NCBI GenBank assembly: GCA_032718475.1
Contig: JAUCBJ010007060.1
Coordinates: 1-22,971 of the forward strand
Direction: 5' to 3'
Length of the DNA: 22,971 nt
Source of the DNA: Nemertoderma westbladi
Taxonomy: Eukaryota; Xenacoelomorpha; Nemertodermatida; Nemertodermatidae
Under the pieces are notes generated by a model. It saw nothing but the letters and a program-made list of their open reading frames with translations, ran no database searches and had not been told where the DNA came from. This document shows, piece after piece, positions 9,638 through 17,725 of the stretch (the stretch's first letter is position 1; the number at the start of each line of letters is the position of its first letter). Made by a program: the position numbers and the translations under genes.

Positions 9638-10190
9638 ATGGAGCTGCCTGATGGGGTGATTGTATTCAGACTTTTAACGAGAACTGGACTGTCATGCACA
9701 GAAGAACAACTTGCAAGGTCTGTCTCTGTCTCTGTTTTAAGTGTCAAAGGTATGCAAGACACCTTAAATAAAATTTCATGGAAAAGAAATGATGTTTCAT
9801 CAGAATTAGGTGAGTTGGATATAAAGCAAAAGGAAAAAGTGTGTTCAGATGAAATAGCTGAAGACCTTTTACTTTTGATAGAAGATTTAAAGGTTACCAG
9901 TGCAGCGTGGGGGAGGAGTTGGTAGATTTAATTATCGAAGGCAGAATCAGTATTCAAGTGGACAGTATAGTGGACTGGACATAGTGATCAGTTTGGTTGA
10001 GGTCAGTTTTCAGATCAGTTTGGCAGAGGTAGAGTTCTTCATATCAGTTTGGCCAAGGACAAAGTTGGGGTTCTGGTCCAGTAAGAAATCCCCTGGATCG
10101 ATATGGTAATATAAGTAAATGTTTAATGTGTGGGAGTATTTACAACTATTCAGGTAGTTGCTTTCAGAGGAGGACTTGAGTTGACAATGA
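9638..10190 (+). pseudogene. decayed Gypsy gag remnant
   Basis: An open stretch of 95 codons begins MELPDGVIVFRLL and continues through a segment ending near LNKIS. This resembles, from memory, the capsid region of a second Ty3/Gypsy lineage common in aquatic invertebrates. After frameshifts come Gly/Arg-rich codons (near RFNYRRQNQY) and then NPLDRYGNI..KCLMCGS, which looks like the approach to a zinc knuckle with the first CX2C kept and the remainder lost. The family is distinct from the intact Gypsy element upstream. This is broken coding DNA, and the boundaries are approximate. Confidence 0.65.
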
Positions 10191-10235
10191 AACCTCCCAC
10201 TTCTGTGATGATCACCTACTCCTCATACAATCTGC

Positions 10236-10660
10236 CTACTGCTGCTGAATCACCATGGTCTAATGGTCTGTGTGAATGACAGAATGCAGTTCTTGGCTTA
10301 GATGTTCAAAAGATAATGGCTCAAGAAAAATGTGAAATTGATTGGCAGTGGCATGGGCAGTTGCTGCTCACAATGCATTAACTAATATTCATGGGTTTTC
10401 ACCCATTCAATTAGATTTCAAATGGGAAAAATCCAATGCGTCCTACAGTAGAGTATAATAAACTACTACCCTTAGAAGGAAACATCACAAGCACTGTAGT
10501 TGCAGACAATATTAATGCCATGCATGCTGCTCGTCAGGAATTCAGATATTCAGGGGGCATAGACGCTCTGAAAGCCATGAAAGAAACCCGGACGAGTGGT
10601 TACTATGATTCGAATCTTACACGGCAGGAGGAAAACATACAGACAAAACAATAGACATGG
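10236..10660 (+). pseudogene. decayed Gypsy integrase remnant
   Basis: Reading with frame changes gives AESPWSNGLCE, a stop, then QNAVLG, which is the region around the catalytic glutamate of many Gypsy integrases. The arginine expected after the E is a TGA, plausibly from CGA by CpG decay. Farther on, an open frame (10436-10654) has LPLEGNITSTVVADNINAMH and an RTSGYYDS segment, which matches the usual sequence after the catalytic core. Protease, reverse transcriptase and RNase H are absent between the gag remnant and this piece, so the element has lost its middle. It is not functional. Confidence 0.75.
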
Positions 10661-11918
10661 TATACACCTCAGATTCTATTTCTTCTCGAAGGAACAGGAG
10701 CGTTATTATATGGAAAAACGGAACTAACTTCACAAGTCATGATCTAATGGCTGCCTCATCAAAGACGAGTCTGGAAATAATTCAACAGAAGATAACATCG
10801 TTGGGATCTACAGGATTGGATGACCTCGGTTGATGGTTATTGCATAACGTATCAAGTGCTAACATAGGACAGCAGCAGATAATCGAGAAAGACTTGGAAG
10901 AAATACCATTGAAGAAACGAAACGTTATTGAAACTCCATATTACAATGTTAAGCATTCCTATTTGAGTGAACGAGGATATTAATAATTTTTATACTTACT
11001 TACAACGTTCCTATATAGTAAATGATACCTATGTAGAAGAAATCCTATATATAATGATAAGTTGTATAAATAAATAATGAAGCATTAATTACATAATATA
11101 TTGGACATTTATATGACTCTAAGTATGTTATTACTTTACAGAACTATAAAATAACTTTATCGAGTATCTCACACACCCGATGAAAGATATCCCTCTAGTG
11201 ACCTTTACAAGAGGAGTTCCCTTACAAAGCACTCGAAATGTTTATTACATGAACCAACCTGTTGCTGGAGTTTAGTCCAATCTACTTTACCCGACTTCTT
11301 TGTGTTGTTGAGGAGGCTCCTCGTAGTATTGTGGCCTCGTGTTTATATCTGGCTTTCATCTACGTCCTCATCCTCCACTGGTAGACTTCCTTGGTTTCTC
11401 CTCATCCAGCGGCGGTACTGTGGGCCTGCCCGCTGCCATTCCGTCGGGCCGCACGCCACATATATCCCCCTGTTGACCAGTGGTCCCAGTACTCACCACC
11501 TCATCTTCGCGTGTCAAGCTGCGTTCCACATCCCATACTGATCCACACTCCTCACCCCGACTGATCCACATCCCTCCTCCGATTGATACAGTGTAGCAGG
11601 CTGGTATGGTACCACTGTATCACCACCTCACATATGGTTGCATCCTTCTCGCTGGGGGTTCAAGGTGGAGTGCTCCTCCTCTTGGAACCCTGAGGTGTAT
11701 CAGCGAGTTCAGGTCCACTCATCATCATTGTCGCTTTAGCTGTAGTTTCCACTGTGCGGGATCATGTGTTGGTCTCGGGATCCCGACTGTTCGACTTTGT
11801 GAATGTGTTACCTAAGCTCTGCCATGGCTTGTACCTCGTAATGGACTGAGTGGCCGAGAGTCCGTTCTTGGTGCTAATATTAATGTCCTAATGTTGATTG
11901 CACGGTTCACCGGTAACT
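10661..11918. other. unassigned DNA, second half richer in G and C
   Basis: 10661-10985 may be the decayed C-terminal end of the same Gypsy remnant, but no motif could be read with confidence. 10990-11160 is AT-rich. 11280-11830 is richer in G and C and has short frames on both strands (for example 11368-11571 minus, 11302-11541 plus). It could be another decayed element, but I recognised nothing. Confidence 0.35.
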
Positions 11919-11929
11919 GTTATTAGGCC
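11919..11929. repeat. target-site duplication of LINE copy 1 (left)
   Basis: GTTATTAGGCC is repeated at 20828-20838 right after the TAG-rich tail of the LINE, almost 9 kb away. The leading G may belong to the tail, so the duplication is 10 or 11 bases. Confidence 0.85.
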
Positions 11930-12501
11930 AAGAATGCAGTTAAGGCTGCATCTAGGTCCCTGAACAGGCAGTACTCTGTTAATCTACAGGAGCTAATAAA
12001 CCAACAGGTTGATGCCATCAATGATGCTGACGACAGCAGGCAATCATCCCAGGCATGGAAATCGATCAATTTGCTTACTGGGCGGCAAAGCCAACCAACC
12101 ACCACGGTTAAGGCTGAATCACCAGCCGATCGCCTCAATGGTTGGAAAGCCCACTTTGAAAAGCTCCTCAATAATGACAGGGTATTGCCTGATAACTTTA
12201 TAGAAGTAAAAGTGTCTGAGTCTGTACTCCCAGATATTCCCATTGGCGATATCTCCTTTGCACAAGTGAAGGCTGCTGCAAAGAGCATTAAGACTAATCA
12301 TGCCAGTGGAGTTGATGGTGTTCCCCCTGAGGTCTTTAAAATACCTGGGTGTTTAAAGCTCATCTATCCCATCATAGTAGACATGTACCGAACAACAAGA
12401 GTCCCACAAGAAATGAAAACAAATAAGTTGGTGCCAGTTCCCAAGAAGGGCAACCTAACACTCTATGGTTCTTTTCGGGAAATCTCATTGATCTCGATTG
12501 C
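11930..12501 (+). pseudogene. LINE reverse transcriptase, N-terminal part
   Basis: The frame used is open from 11930 to the insertion point, with no ATG at the true start because the copy is truncated. It covers the linker before the RT domain and its first motifs: ASGVDGVPPEVFK (about 12301-12339) and a segment like KLVPVPKKGN followed by REISLISIA, which are the early RT blocks of LINE proteins. The coding sequence is broken by the LTR element after the ATTGC at 12497-12501. Removing the insertion and one duplication leaves the frame continuous with 19488 onward, so the insertion itself caused this break. Confidence 0.88.
12497..12501. repeat. target-site duplication of the gag-only LTR element (left)
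   Basis: ATTGC here is repeated at 19483-19487, immediately after the right LTR. It fixes the element ends exactly. Confidence 0.9.
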
Positions 12502-12564
12502 TGTTAGCTTATCCAATTCCGCTAACACAAACCCATAGAGTGAGCCATAAAGCAATATTGGGAG

Positions 12565-12593
12565 CACGAGGTTGATTACCAATCAACCTCGTG
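12565..12593. other. 13-bp perfect hairpin in the LTR
   Basis: CACGAGGTTGATT and AATCAACCTCGTG are perfect complements separated by ACC. The same hairpin lies at 19014-19042 in the right LTR. Its role is unknown. Confidence 0.85.
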
Positions 12594-12908
12594 TCAGCCC
12601 AGTAAACGGGGACAATAGGCCCCAAAGGAGACACACACAATAGGGGTCAGGGGCCAAACCCCTAACCGAGAGAGAACACAGGGAGTGAAGGGAAACACTC
12701 CAAAGGGTGCCAACAAGGGTATCAACCAATCAGAGGGGGGAAAGGCATCGATTGAGTAGCAATAAGGCCACCGTGCAATATAACCAGTAACCTGTAATCA
12801 TTCATTCAGTTTACTCAGTCAGATCAGTAGGGTGGAACGGGGACTTCTGTCACCGTCCGCTACCGCCATCATACTTATCTACCGGTGACTGTGCTGTACT
12901 ATACTACA

Positions 12909-12915
12909 TATATAT
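12909..12915 (+). promoter_or_regulatory. TATA-like sequence in the LTR
   Basis: TATATAT lies about 120 bases before the end of the LTR. The position is reasonable for an LTR promoter, but the stretch around it is generally AT-rich and nothing else supports it. Confidence 0.3.
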
Positions 12916-13035
12916 CAGACTATTATACCTTATACATATAACCGGACACCAGAACTATTTTACCTTTCACACAACGGCGGGGACGCGTGGATAGAAAACC
13001 CAACGGATAAACCGGGATCCGTAGATCCCGTCACA

Positions 13036-13124
13036 GTGACAGAACTAGATCCGCCCAGCTGCCCTGACAGAGATAGAATAGAGCTACCGTCCTAGCTAGC
13101 GACGACCAGCTACCAAAGACGACG
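13036..13124 (+). other. leader between LTR and gag, no obvious primer site
   Basis: The LTR is followed by GTGACAGAACTAGATCC. It does not start with TGG, so a conventional tRNA 3'-end primer site is not visible at or within a few bases of the LTR end. Priming by an internal tRNA region or another mechanism is possible. Confidence 0.5.
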
Positions 13125-14999
13125 ATGAGTCGAGAGAGAGGAACGACACCGCCGCGGACCCCGGACGACGATCTAACGATCCGCGAGGCCACGGCGAGAC
13201 GATACGAACCCACGACGCCGATCGATGCTACGCCGACCACGTCGACGCAGGTTGACGCCACGTCGACAACGAGCAACCCGACGAATCAAGATGTGGGGGG
13301 TCGTCTACAACCGGAGAGTGAGTCGAGGGAAGGAGACGAGAAGGGAGAAGAAGAGAAAGACGAGTCGACGCGGAGCGAGGGTCGACATACCGATGTCACC
13401 GGCCAGCCACAGGCCGAGGACGACGAACGGTCCACCGGAACGGCGACGGTGGGGCCGTCGGTACGACGTCGGACCCGGAGAGATGAGGGAGATGTCGGTA
13501 CCGATGTCGCCGGCCAGCCACAGGCCGAGGACGACGAACGGTCCACCGGAGGGGCGACGGTGGGACCGACGGTACGACGCCGGACACGGAAGGATAGAGG
13601 AGATGTCGGCAACGAGGATGTCGGAGGCGGCGACCGGCTCCGACGAGCCTACCTCGCGACCCGAGAGCGACTGAGAGAGGCCAAAGGAGGGGCGAAGATA
13701 GACAAGGTGAGACTGAGGAAACGACTAGGTGAGTCGAATAGACACTTTGATTACCTAATGCGTTTTGGGCAGAGAGAACTAGCCGAGGAGAGGGCGAGGG
13801 GAGTTGCCAACGAACTGATCGAACTATGGGAATGTGGGGGTATGGAACCTAGCGTAGTGTACATAGGGCCATACTTAGTCGATGCCCGGGGAGTAAAATT
13901 AGTGGGTTGGAAGAGACCTGAGGAGGGCGAATCCAAGGTTAACTCCGAGGATTCGGTCTCATCGGTCGGAGGAAGTTCCAAGAGGCGGGGGAAAGTTAGT
14001 GGGACGGAGGGGCGACGGGAGTCCGTCGCAACCGATAAGTCTGCTACATCCTCCGTAAAAGAAAGACGGGTGCGAGAGAGTAAACGCATGGCGTATAAAT
14101 TAGAAATGGTTGCGACAGAGCAGAATGAGTTAGAGAGACGATTGAGAGAGGGAACCGCATTCTCAGAGAAGGTAGGAGAGTTGGAGAGGGAGTGTAGAGA
14201 GAGGGCCGAGAAGTGTAGAGAGGGAGCCAAGGAGTGTAGAGAGCGAGAGATAGGAGTAGAGAGCGAGCCGGCGAGGCGGCTTGAGATGCTTGCGAGAGAG
14301 GCAGAGTTGGCCGAGCAGAATATGCGAGAGATGGGGATAGAGGGTGAGCGCATGCGGGATGATTTGCGTGCTCAGCTAGGGAGGCTAGCGCAATATCAAG
14401 CCAAATTAGACCAGCGCCGACTAGAACTGGCGCGGTTGGAGATATCAGAGAGTGAGCCCCCACTTACAGGCACCGGGCGAGAGAGCCAGAACTGGTGTAG
14501 CCGTACGGGCGGGGGGTGTAGTAGTAGTACGTTAGAGACAGTTAATGTTAATAGTACCGTAGTAAATAACCCTAATCCCTTTATTACAGGAAATATTTTA
14601 CCCGGTAGTAGTAATTTAAGTTTAAATTCAAATAATAACATTAATTCAAATATTCAGAATAATTCAAATAATACGAATAATAATTTAAATTTTGAAAATA
14701 ATAACAATCCTAATTTAAATAATTTAAATAATAATCCCGTTTCAAATTCTAATAATTTAATTGATTTAACAAATAATATTGGGAATGGTGCTATTGATAT
14801 GAGCGTGTCGGACGTGCATAACCCGACAGACGGTGGCCTGGTAGGCCACGTAGTTAGTAGGCAGGAAGTGGCAGGGCTGAGCCAACCCGACGGCGGCCTG
14901 GTAGGCCACGTAGTTGGTAGGCAGGGGGTAGCGGGGTTGAGCCAACCCGAAGTGGCCTGTGGGCCACGCAGTAGTAGAGAGAGAGGCGGGGGTGAATAG
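13125..14999 (+). CDS. Gag-like protein, first frame (624 residues)
   Basis: The ATG at 13125 has A at -3 and follows the LTR by 89 bases. Visible regions: a charged, low-complexity N-terminus; two tandem 37-residue repeats (89-125 and 126-162, each starting TDV and containing GQPQAEDDERSTG); a helix-rich, possibly folded segment (about 168-250) with YIGPYLVDARGVKLVGW; a long coiled coil rich in E, R and L (about 312-440); an Asn-rich tract (about 473-555) written in very AT-rich DNA; and repeated GGLVGHVV units near the end. No enzyme motif was seen. The overlap with the next frame and the zinc knuckles there suggest this is the N-terminal half of a Gag. The name rests on its position in an LTR element, not on recognised capsid homology. 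It could instead be a separate structural protein. Confidence 0.7.
   Translation: MSRERGTTPPRTPDDDLTIREATARRYEPTTPIDATPTTSTQVDATSTTSNPTNQDVGGRLQPESESREGDEKGEEEKDESTRSEGRHTDVTGQPQAEDDERSTGTATVGPSVRRRTRRDEGDVGTDVAGQPQAEDDERSTGGATVGPTVRRRTRKDRGDVGNEDVGGGDRLRRAYLATRERLREAKGGAKIDKVRLRKRLGESNRHFDYLMRFGQRELAEERARGVANELIELWECGGMEPSVVYIGPYLVDARGVKLVGWKRPEEGESKVNSEDSVSSVGGSSKRRGKVSGTEGRRESVATDKSATSSVKERRVRESKRMAYKLEMVATEQNELERRLREGTAFSEKVGELERECRERAEKCREGAKECREREIGVESEPARRLEMLAREAELAEQNMREMGIEGERMRDDLRAQLGRLAQYQAKLDQRRLELARLEISESEPPLTGTGRESQNWCSRTGGGCSSSTLETVNVNSTVVNNPNPFITGNILPGSSNLSLNSNNNINSNIQNNSNNTNNNLNFENNNNPNLNNLNNNPVSNSNNLIDLTNNIGNGAIDMSVSDVHNPTDGGLVGHVVSRQEVAGLSQPDGGLVGHVVGRQGVAGLSQPEVACGPRSSRERGGGE
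14818..14999 (+). repeat. tandem repeat with hairpins across the frame overlap
   Basis: Three units carry GTGGCC..GGCCAC-type stems: 14833-14849 (loop TGGTA), a weaker one around 14893-14909, and 14952-14967 (loop TGTG). The first two read GGLVGHVV in frame one. The third reads VGHAVV only in frame two because it is two bases shorter than unit two. The phrase GCCACGTAGTTAG also occurs in the downstream non-coding array at about 17579 and 18269. Confidence 0.75.
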
Positions 15000-16821
15000 A
15001 CCCAGCCGTAGTAGAGACAGTGCGTCGACTAGAGAGGGGTGTAGAGACGAAGTAAGAGATAGTGAAGTTAGATGTGGCGAGTGGGGGGGGGCTACCGGCG
15101 CCCCACCACGTAAGACTAGTGGCGAGAGAGGGGGGGCAGAGAATGCCCCACAAGAGGGACGCAGAAGTGTAGTAAGAGATAGTGAAGTTAGAAGTGGCGG
15201 GTGGGGGGGGGCTACGGGCACCCCACCGCGAGAAGTTAGTAGAGAGAGAGGGGGGGCAGAGAGTGTCCCACAGCCGTCAGCGGATAATGCGCGGGCCGAA
15301 TCAGGTAAACCGCAACAACCGGCGACGGAGAGTAATAGGGGGATTGCGAGTATCCCCAGCGGCGTGCGATCGAGCAGAGAGAGGCAGGTTGACGTCGCGA
15401 GAGGGCAGGCGAAGCGTCGAGCCCGATCAGAAGAGAGAAGAAGAACAGTGGAGTTTAACCGGGAGGTCGACGAGAGATCTCACGAGCCGGAATACTACAC
15501 AGAAAAGAGAAGAAGAGAAGATAGTAGAAGAAGTGTCGCCACGAACGATAGCAGTGCGAGGACGGATAACGGACCGTCGACAGTAGAGATGGAGTCAGGG
15601 AGCCAGTGGGGTCGAACTTCGGGAGATTGCCGTCGCCCCGGAGAAACGCACCGCACGCCAAGAGAGGGGTACAGGAGGTACCAATACAAAGTCGAGAACA
15701 GGAGAGGGGATCGAAGAGAAGCTTCCCGACGGGATATAGCTGCCGATCGAGAGTGCAGTAGTCGCGGGGAGATTCGAGATTCGCGAAGAATAAACTTCGG
15801 TTCGGAAGGGCACATGCAGACTGCAGGACATACTGTAGGCCTTACTGCACATACTATTATAGGCCATGCTGGGAGAGATAGAGTAGGCGATGGGGTAGCG
15901 CGAACGACGGGATTAAACCCGGAAGTCGCGGAGTACATACCGGTAGGTAGGCGAGAGGTAGGTAGGCCTATATCGGTACAGCAGCATGACTATAATACAC
16001 AGGGACATAACATATATCCAGGGGAGGGGGGAGTTATTGGAGATAGACGTATGGGCCCCAATGTATTAACATCAACCCCAGTACCAAACATACCGGCTGG
16101 GGGGGGACAGGGTGACATTCCCCCATCACAATATCGACAATGTACCCCGATAGGAGCGAGAACATCGAACTCCCTGGACGAGAGCAGGTCGTGCGGACAG
16201 TCACCACCACACGCGGCCATACAGGGGACTACCAGTCCACAGTTAGCTGGTAGTAGGGCCACACCGTGGCAGGGACAGAAAGAAAATAACACCATAAATA
16301 AACACAATCCCAATATACCCAGTAGGCCGAGTCTAGACAACCAAAACATTAAATCGGTACATATAAACCTAAGCGCGATACGTGAAGGACTATACAGGAA
16401 ACGCTATAATCCAGGATTCCAATGTCAATTACATCGGGACGGAACCCATAAGACCAGGAGTTGCAAGTACTGGCAAGCGTTGCCCAAACGAGATCGTGTA
16501 GCCTACACAGACGCAAACGGACTATGTCATCGATGTGTGGTAAAAGGACACAGATCCGGAGAGTGTTGGAAAGGGAGAGGATATGAAAGGACTAAACCAG
16601 GGGCAGAGAAGCCCATTAGCAAACATAAGGGAGTCGGGAAAGTAGGAGGAGGCGTGTTGCATACACACGCAGGACGGACACAGTGCGAGGGGGCATTGCA
16701 CGGGCAGACACCGCGTATACCGAGGGACGAGCGGGGGTCGTCGAGGGCTCTTAATGCCAGCGCACATACGAAGGGGGAGGCCAGCAAAGGTAGCACCGAA
16801 GAGAGTGTGGCGAAGAGTTAG
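14941..16821 (+). CDS. Gag-like protein, second frame with zinc knuckles
   Basis: This frame opens after a stop at 14938-14940 and overlaps the first frame by 59 bases in the +1 register. There is no early ATG (a GTG lies at 14959), so independent initiation looks unlikely; a frameshift, or a mutation that split one longer frame, is more plausible. Counting from 14959, the protein has two tandem 40-residue repeats (near 32-110) with WGGATGAPPR-like cores, a long Arg/Ser/Glu-rich region, and a C-terminal zinc-binding pair at 489-536: CX2HX4HX4C (CQLHRDGTHKTRSC) followed by CX2CX4HX4C (CHRCVVKGHRSGEC). This spaced pair with an intervening helix-like segment is typical of BEL/Pao Gag. The protein ends about 45 residues after the last GKVGGG motif without reaching a protease. 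Confidence 0.7.
   Translation, partial: ANPKWPVGHAVVEREAGVNRPSRSRDSASTREGCRDEVRDSEVRCGEWGGATGAPPRKTSGERGGAENAPQEGRRSVVRDSEVRSGGWGGATGTPPREVSRERGGAESVPQPSADNARAESGKPQQPATESNRGIASIPSGVRSSRERQVDVARGQAKRRARSEERRRTVEFNREVDERSHEPEYYTEKRRREDSRRSVATNDSSARTDNGPSTVEMESGSQWGRTSGDCRRPGETHRTPREGYRRYQYKVENRRGDRREASRRDIAADRECSSRGEIRDSRRINFGSEGHMQTAGHTVGLTAHTIIGHAGRDRVGDGVARTTGLNPEVAEYIPVGRREVGRPISVQQHDYNTQGHNIYPGEGGVIGDRRMGPNVLTSTPVPNIPAGGGQGDIPPSQYRQCTPIGARTSNSLDESRSCGQSPPHAAIQGTTSPQLAGSRATPWQGQKENNTINKHNPNIPSRPSLDNQNIKSVHINLSAIREGLYRKRYNPGFQCQLHRDGTHKTRSCKYWQALPKRDRVAYTDANGLCHRCVVKGHRSGECWKGRGYERTKPGAEKPISKHKGVGKVGGGVLHTHAGRTQCEGALHGQTPRIPRDERGSSRALNASAHTKGEASKGSTEESVAKS
15051..15278 (+). repeat. tandem 120-bp duplication inside the second gag frame
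   Basis: AGTAAGAGATAGTGAAGTTA starts both units (15051 and 15171). Each unit has a run of nine G and a GTGGGG..CCCCAC potential stem. The period is a multiple of three, so the reading frame is kept. Confidence 0.8.
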
Positions 16822-17027
16822 AGGACGTATAGGAGGGCAGCAGGAGAGTGCCTACCGGAAGAAGGGGCACGTGAGAGTTTTTAGTCGTCCAAAGTTTTGG
16901 ACTGAGGGGGGTGGGAATGAGGGCGAGACGCCCTTCCCACGCACAAAATATAAAATAATTATTTAATTAAATAAAATAATTAAATAATAGAGTAGGTAGA
17001 AGTTAGGTAGTTAGGAGTTATTTAGGA
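16822..17027 (+). other. post-gag segment with two hairpins and an AT-rich stretch
   Basis: 16887-16902 forms GTCCAA, loop AGTT, TTGGAC. 16911-16940 forms a 12-bp stem (GTGGGAA with TTCCCAC, GGGCG with CGCCC) with a three-base bulge and an AGA loop. An AT-rich stretch follows, with AATAAA at 16970-16975. The last could act as a polyadenylation signal, but this is weak. Confidence 0.6.
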
Positions 17028-17527
17028 GGTACGTAGTACCTAGAGTCAGAGTTAGTTAGTTAGTCAGTTAGCACTGATAGTTAGTGTTAGAGTAAGAGTT
17101 AGAGAGTCTCTCTACCGTTAGAGAGTAGAGTTAGTAGGTACGTAGTACCGTTAGAGATTAGTAGAGTTAGTAGGTACGTAGTACCTAGAGTTAGTTAGAG
17201 AGTTAGTAGGTACGTAGTACCTAGTTAGAGTTAGAGTTAGAAGGTACGTAGTACCTAGTTAGAGTTAGAGTTAGAAGGTACGTAGTACCGTTAGTTAGAG
17301 TTAGAGTTAGAGGGTACGTAAGTACCGCTAGTTAGTTAGAGTTAGAGGGTACGTAAGTACCGGTTAGAGAGTAAGAGTTAGAGGGTACGTAAGTACCGGC
17401 TAGAGAGTAGGAGTAGTAAGAGGGTACGTTGTACCGCTAGCTAGTAGAGAGAGCTAGAGTAGTAAGAGGGTACGTTGTACCGCTAGCTAGTAGAGAGAGC
17501 TAGAGTAGTAAGAGGGTACGTAGTACC
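17028..17527 (+). repeat. hairpin array A: 12 GGTAC..GTACC stem-loops
   Basis: Stem-loops start at 17028, 17137, 17173, 17209, 17243, 17277, 17313, 17348, 17384, 17423, 17469 and 17515. The stems are invariant. Loops are GTA (seven copies), GTAA (three) and GTT (two). From 17137 to 17423 the spacing is 34-39 bases. The linkers are variations on TTAGAG and AGTTAG and almost lack C, so they cannot compete for the stem Gs. No protein is encoded on either strand. Confidence 0.88.
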
Positions 17528-17725
17528 GCTAGTTAGGGGTGTTAGTAGTAGCAGTAGAGGGTTGTGGGCACCGTAAGCGCCACGTAGTTAGAGTTAGTAG
17601 GGAATGCGCTGAACTTAGTGGGGCACGGGCGTGATGATGTGTTTGATGTAAGAGCAAGGTATGTTAATTAGGGTGGGTGCCGGGCACAAGAGGTGCCGGG
17701 CACAAAAAGAGTAGAGTAGTAGACG
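17528..17725 (+). repeat. spacer with GTGG..CCAC and GTGCCGGGCAC hairpins
   Basis: 17564-17583 can form a GTGG/CCAC stem and is repeated at 18254-18273. A doublet of GTGCCGGGCAC palindromes at 17677-17687 and 17693-17703 lies in a 37-base block (17676-17712) that is repeated exactly at 17880-17916. Confidence 0.75.

Larger units (their letters stand above)
12502..13035 (+). repeat. gag-only element 5' LTR
   Basis: It is repeated at 18951-19482. Hairpins are dense in its left part: 12502-12527 (TGTTAGC and GCTAACA), 12565-12593 (13-bp perfect stem), 12608-12623, 12641-12664 (TAGGGGT and ACCCCTA) and 12682-12701 (GGAGTG and CACTCC). These would lie in U3 if the TATA-like sequence near 12909 is the promoter. 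Confidence 0.93.

Noticed and set aside
9638-9925. A host gene exon
   Set aside because: The sequence resembles Gypsy capsid, it is followed by broken frames and integrase-like sequence, and no splice context was evident.
13031-16796. Minus-strand frames opposite the Gag-like coding region
   Set aside because: Pro-, Ser- and Leu-rich translations of the complement of Arg/Glu-rich codons. The plus-strand frames are much longer and end in zinc knuckles.
16911-16940. Rho-independent terminator
   Set aside because: The stem looks similar, but no U-run follows and the context is a eukaryotic retroelement.
14941-16966. Aspartic protease or start of pol after the second Gag frame
   Set aside because: No DTG or DSG motif was found in either frame, and the frame at 16754-16966 has no recognisable pol content.
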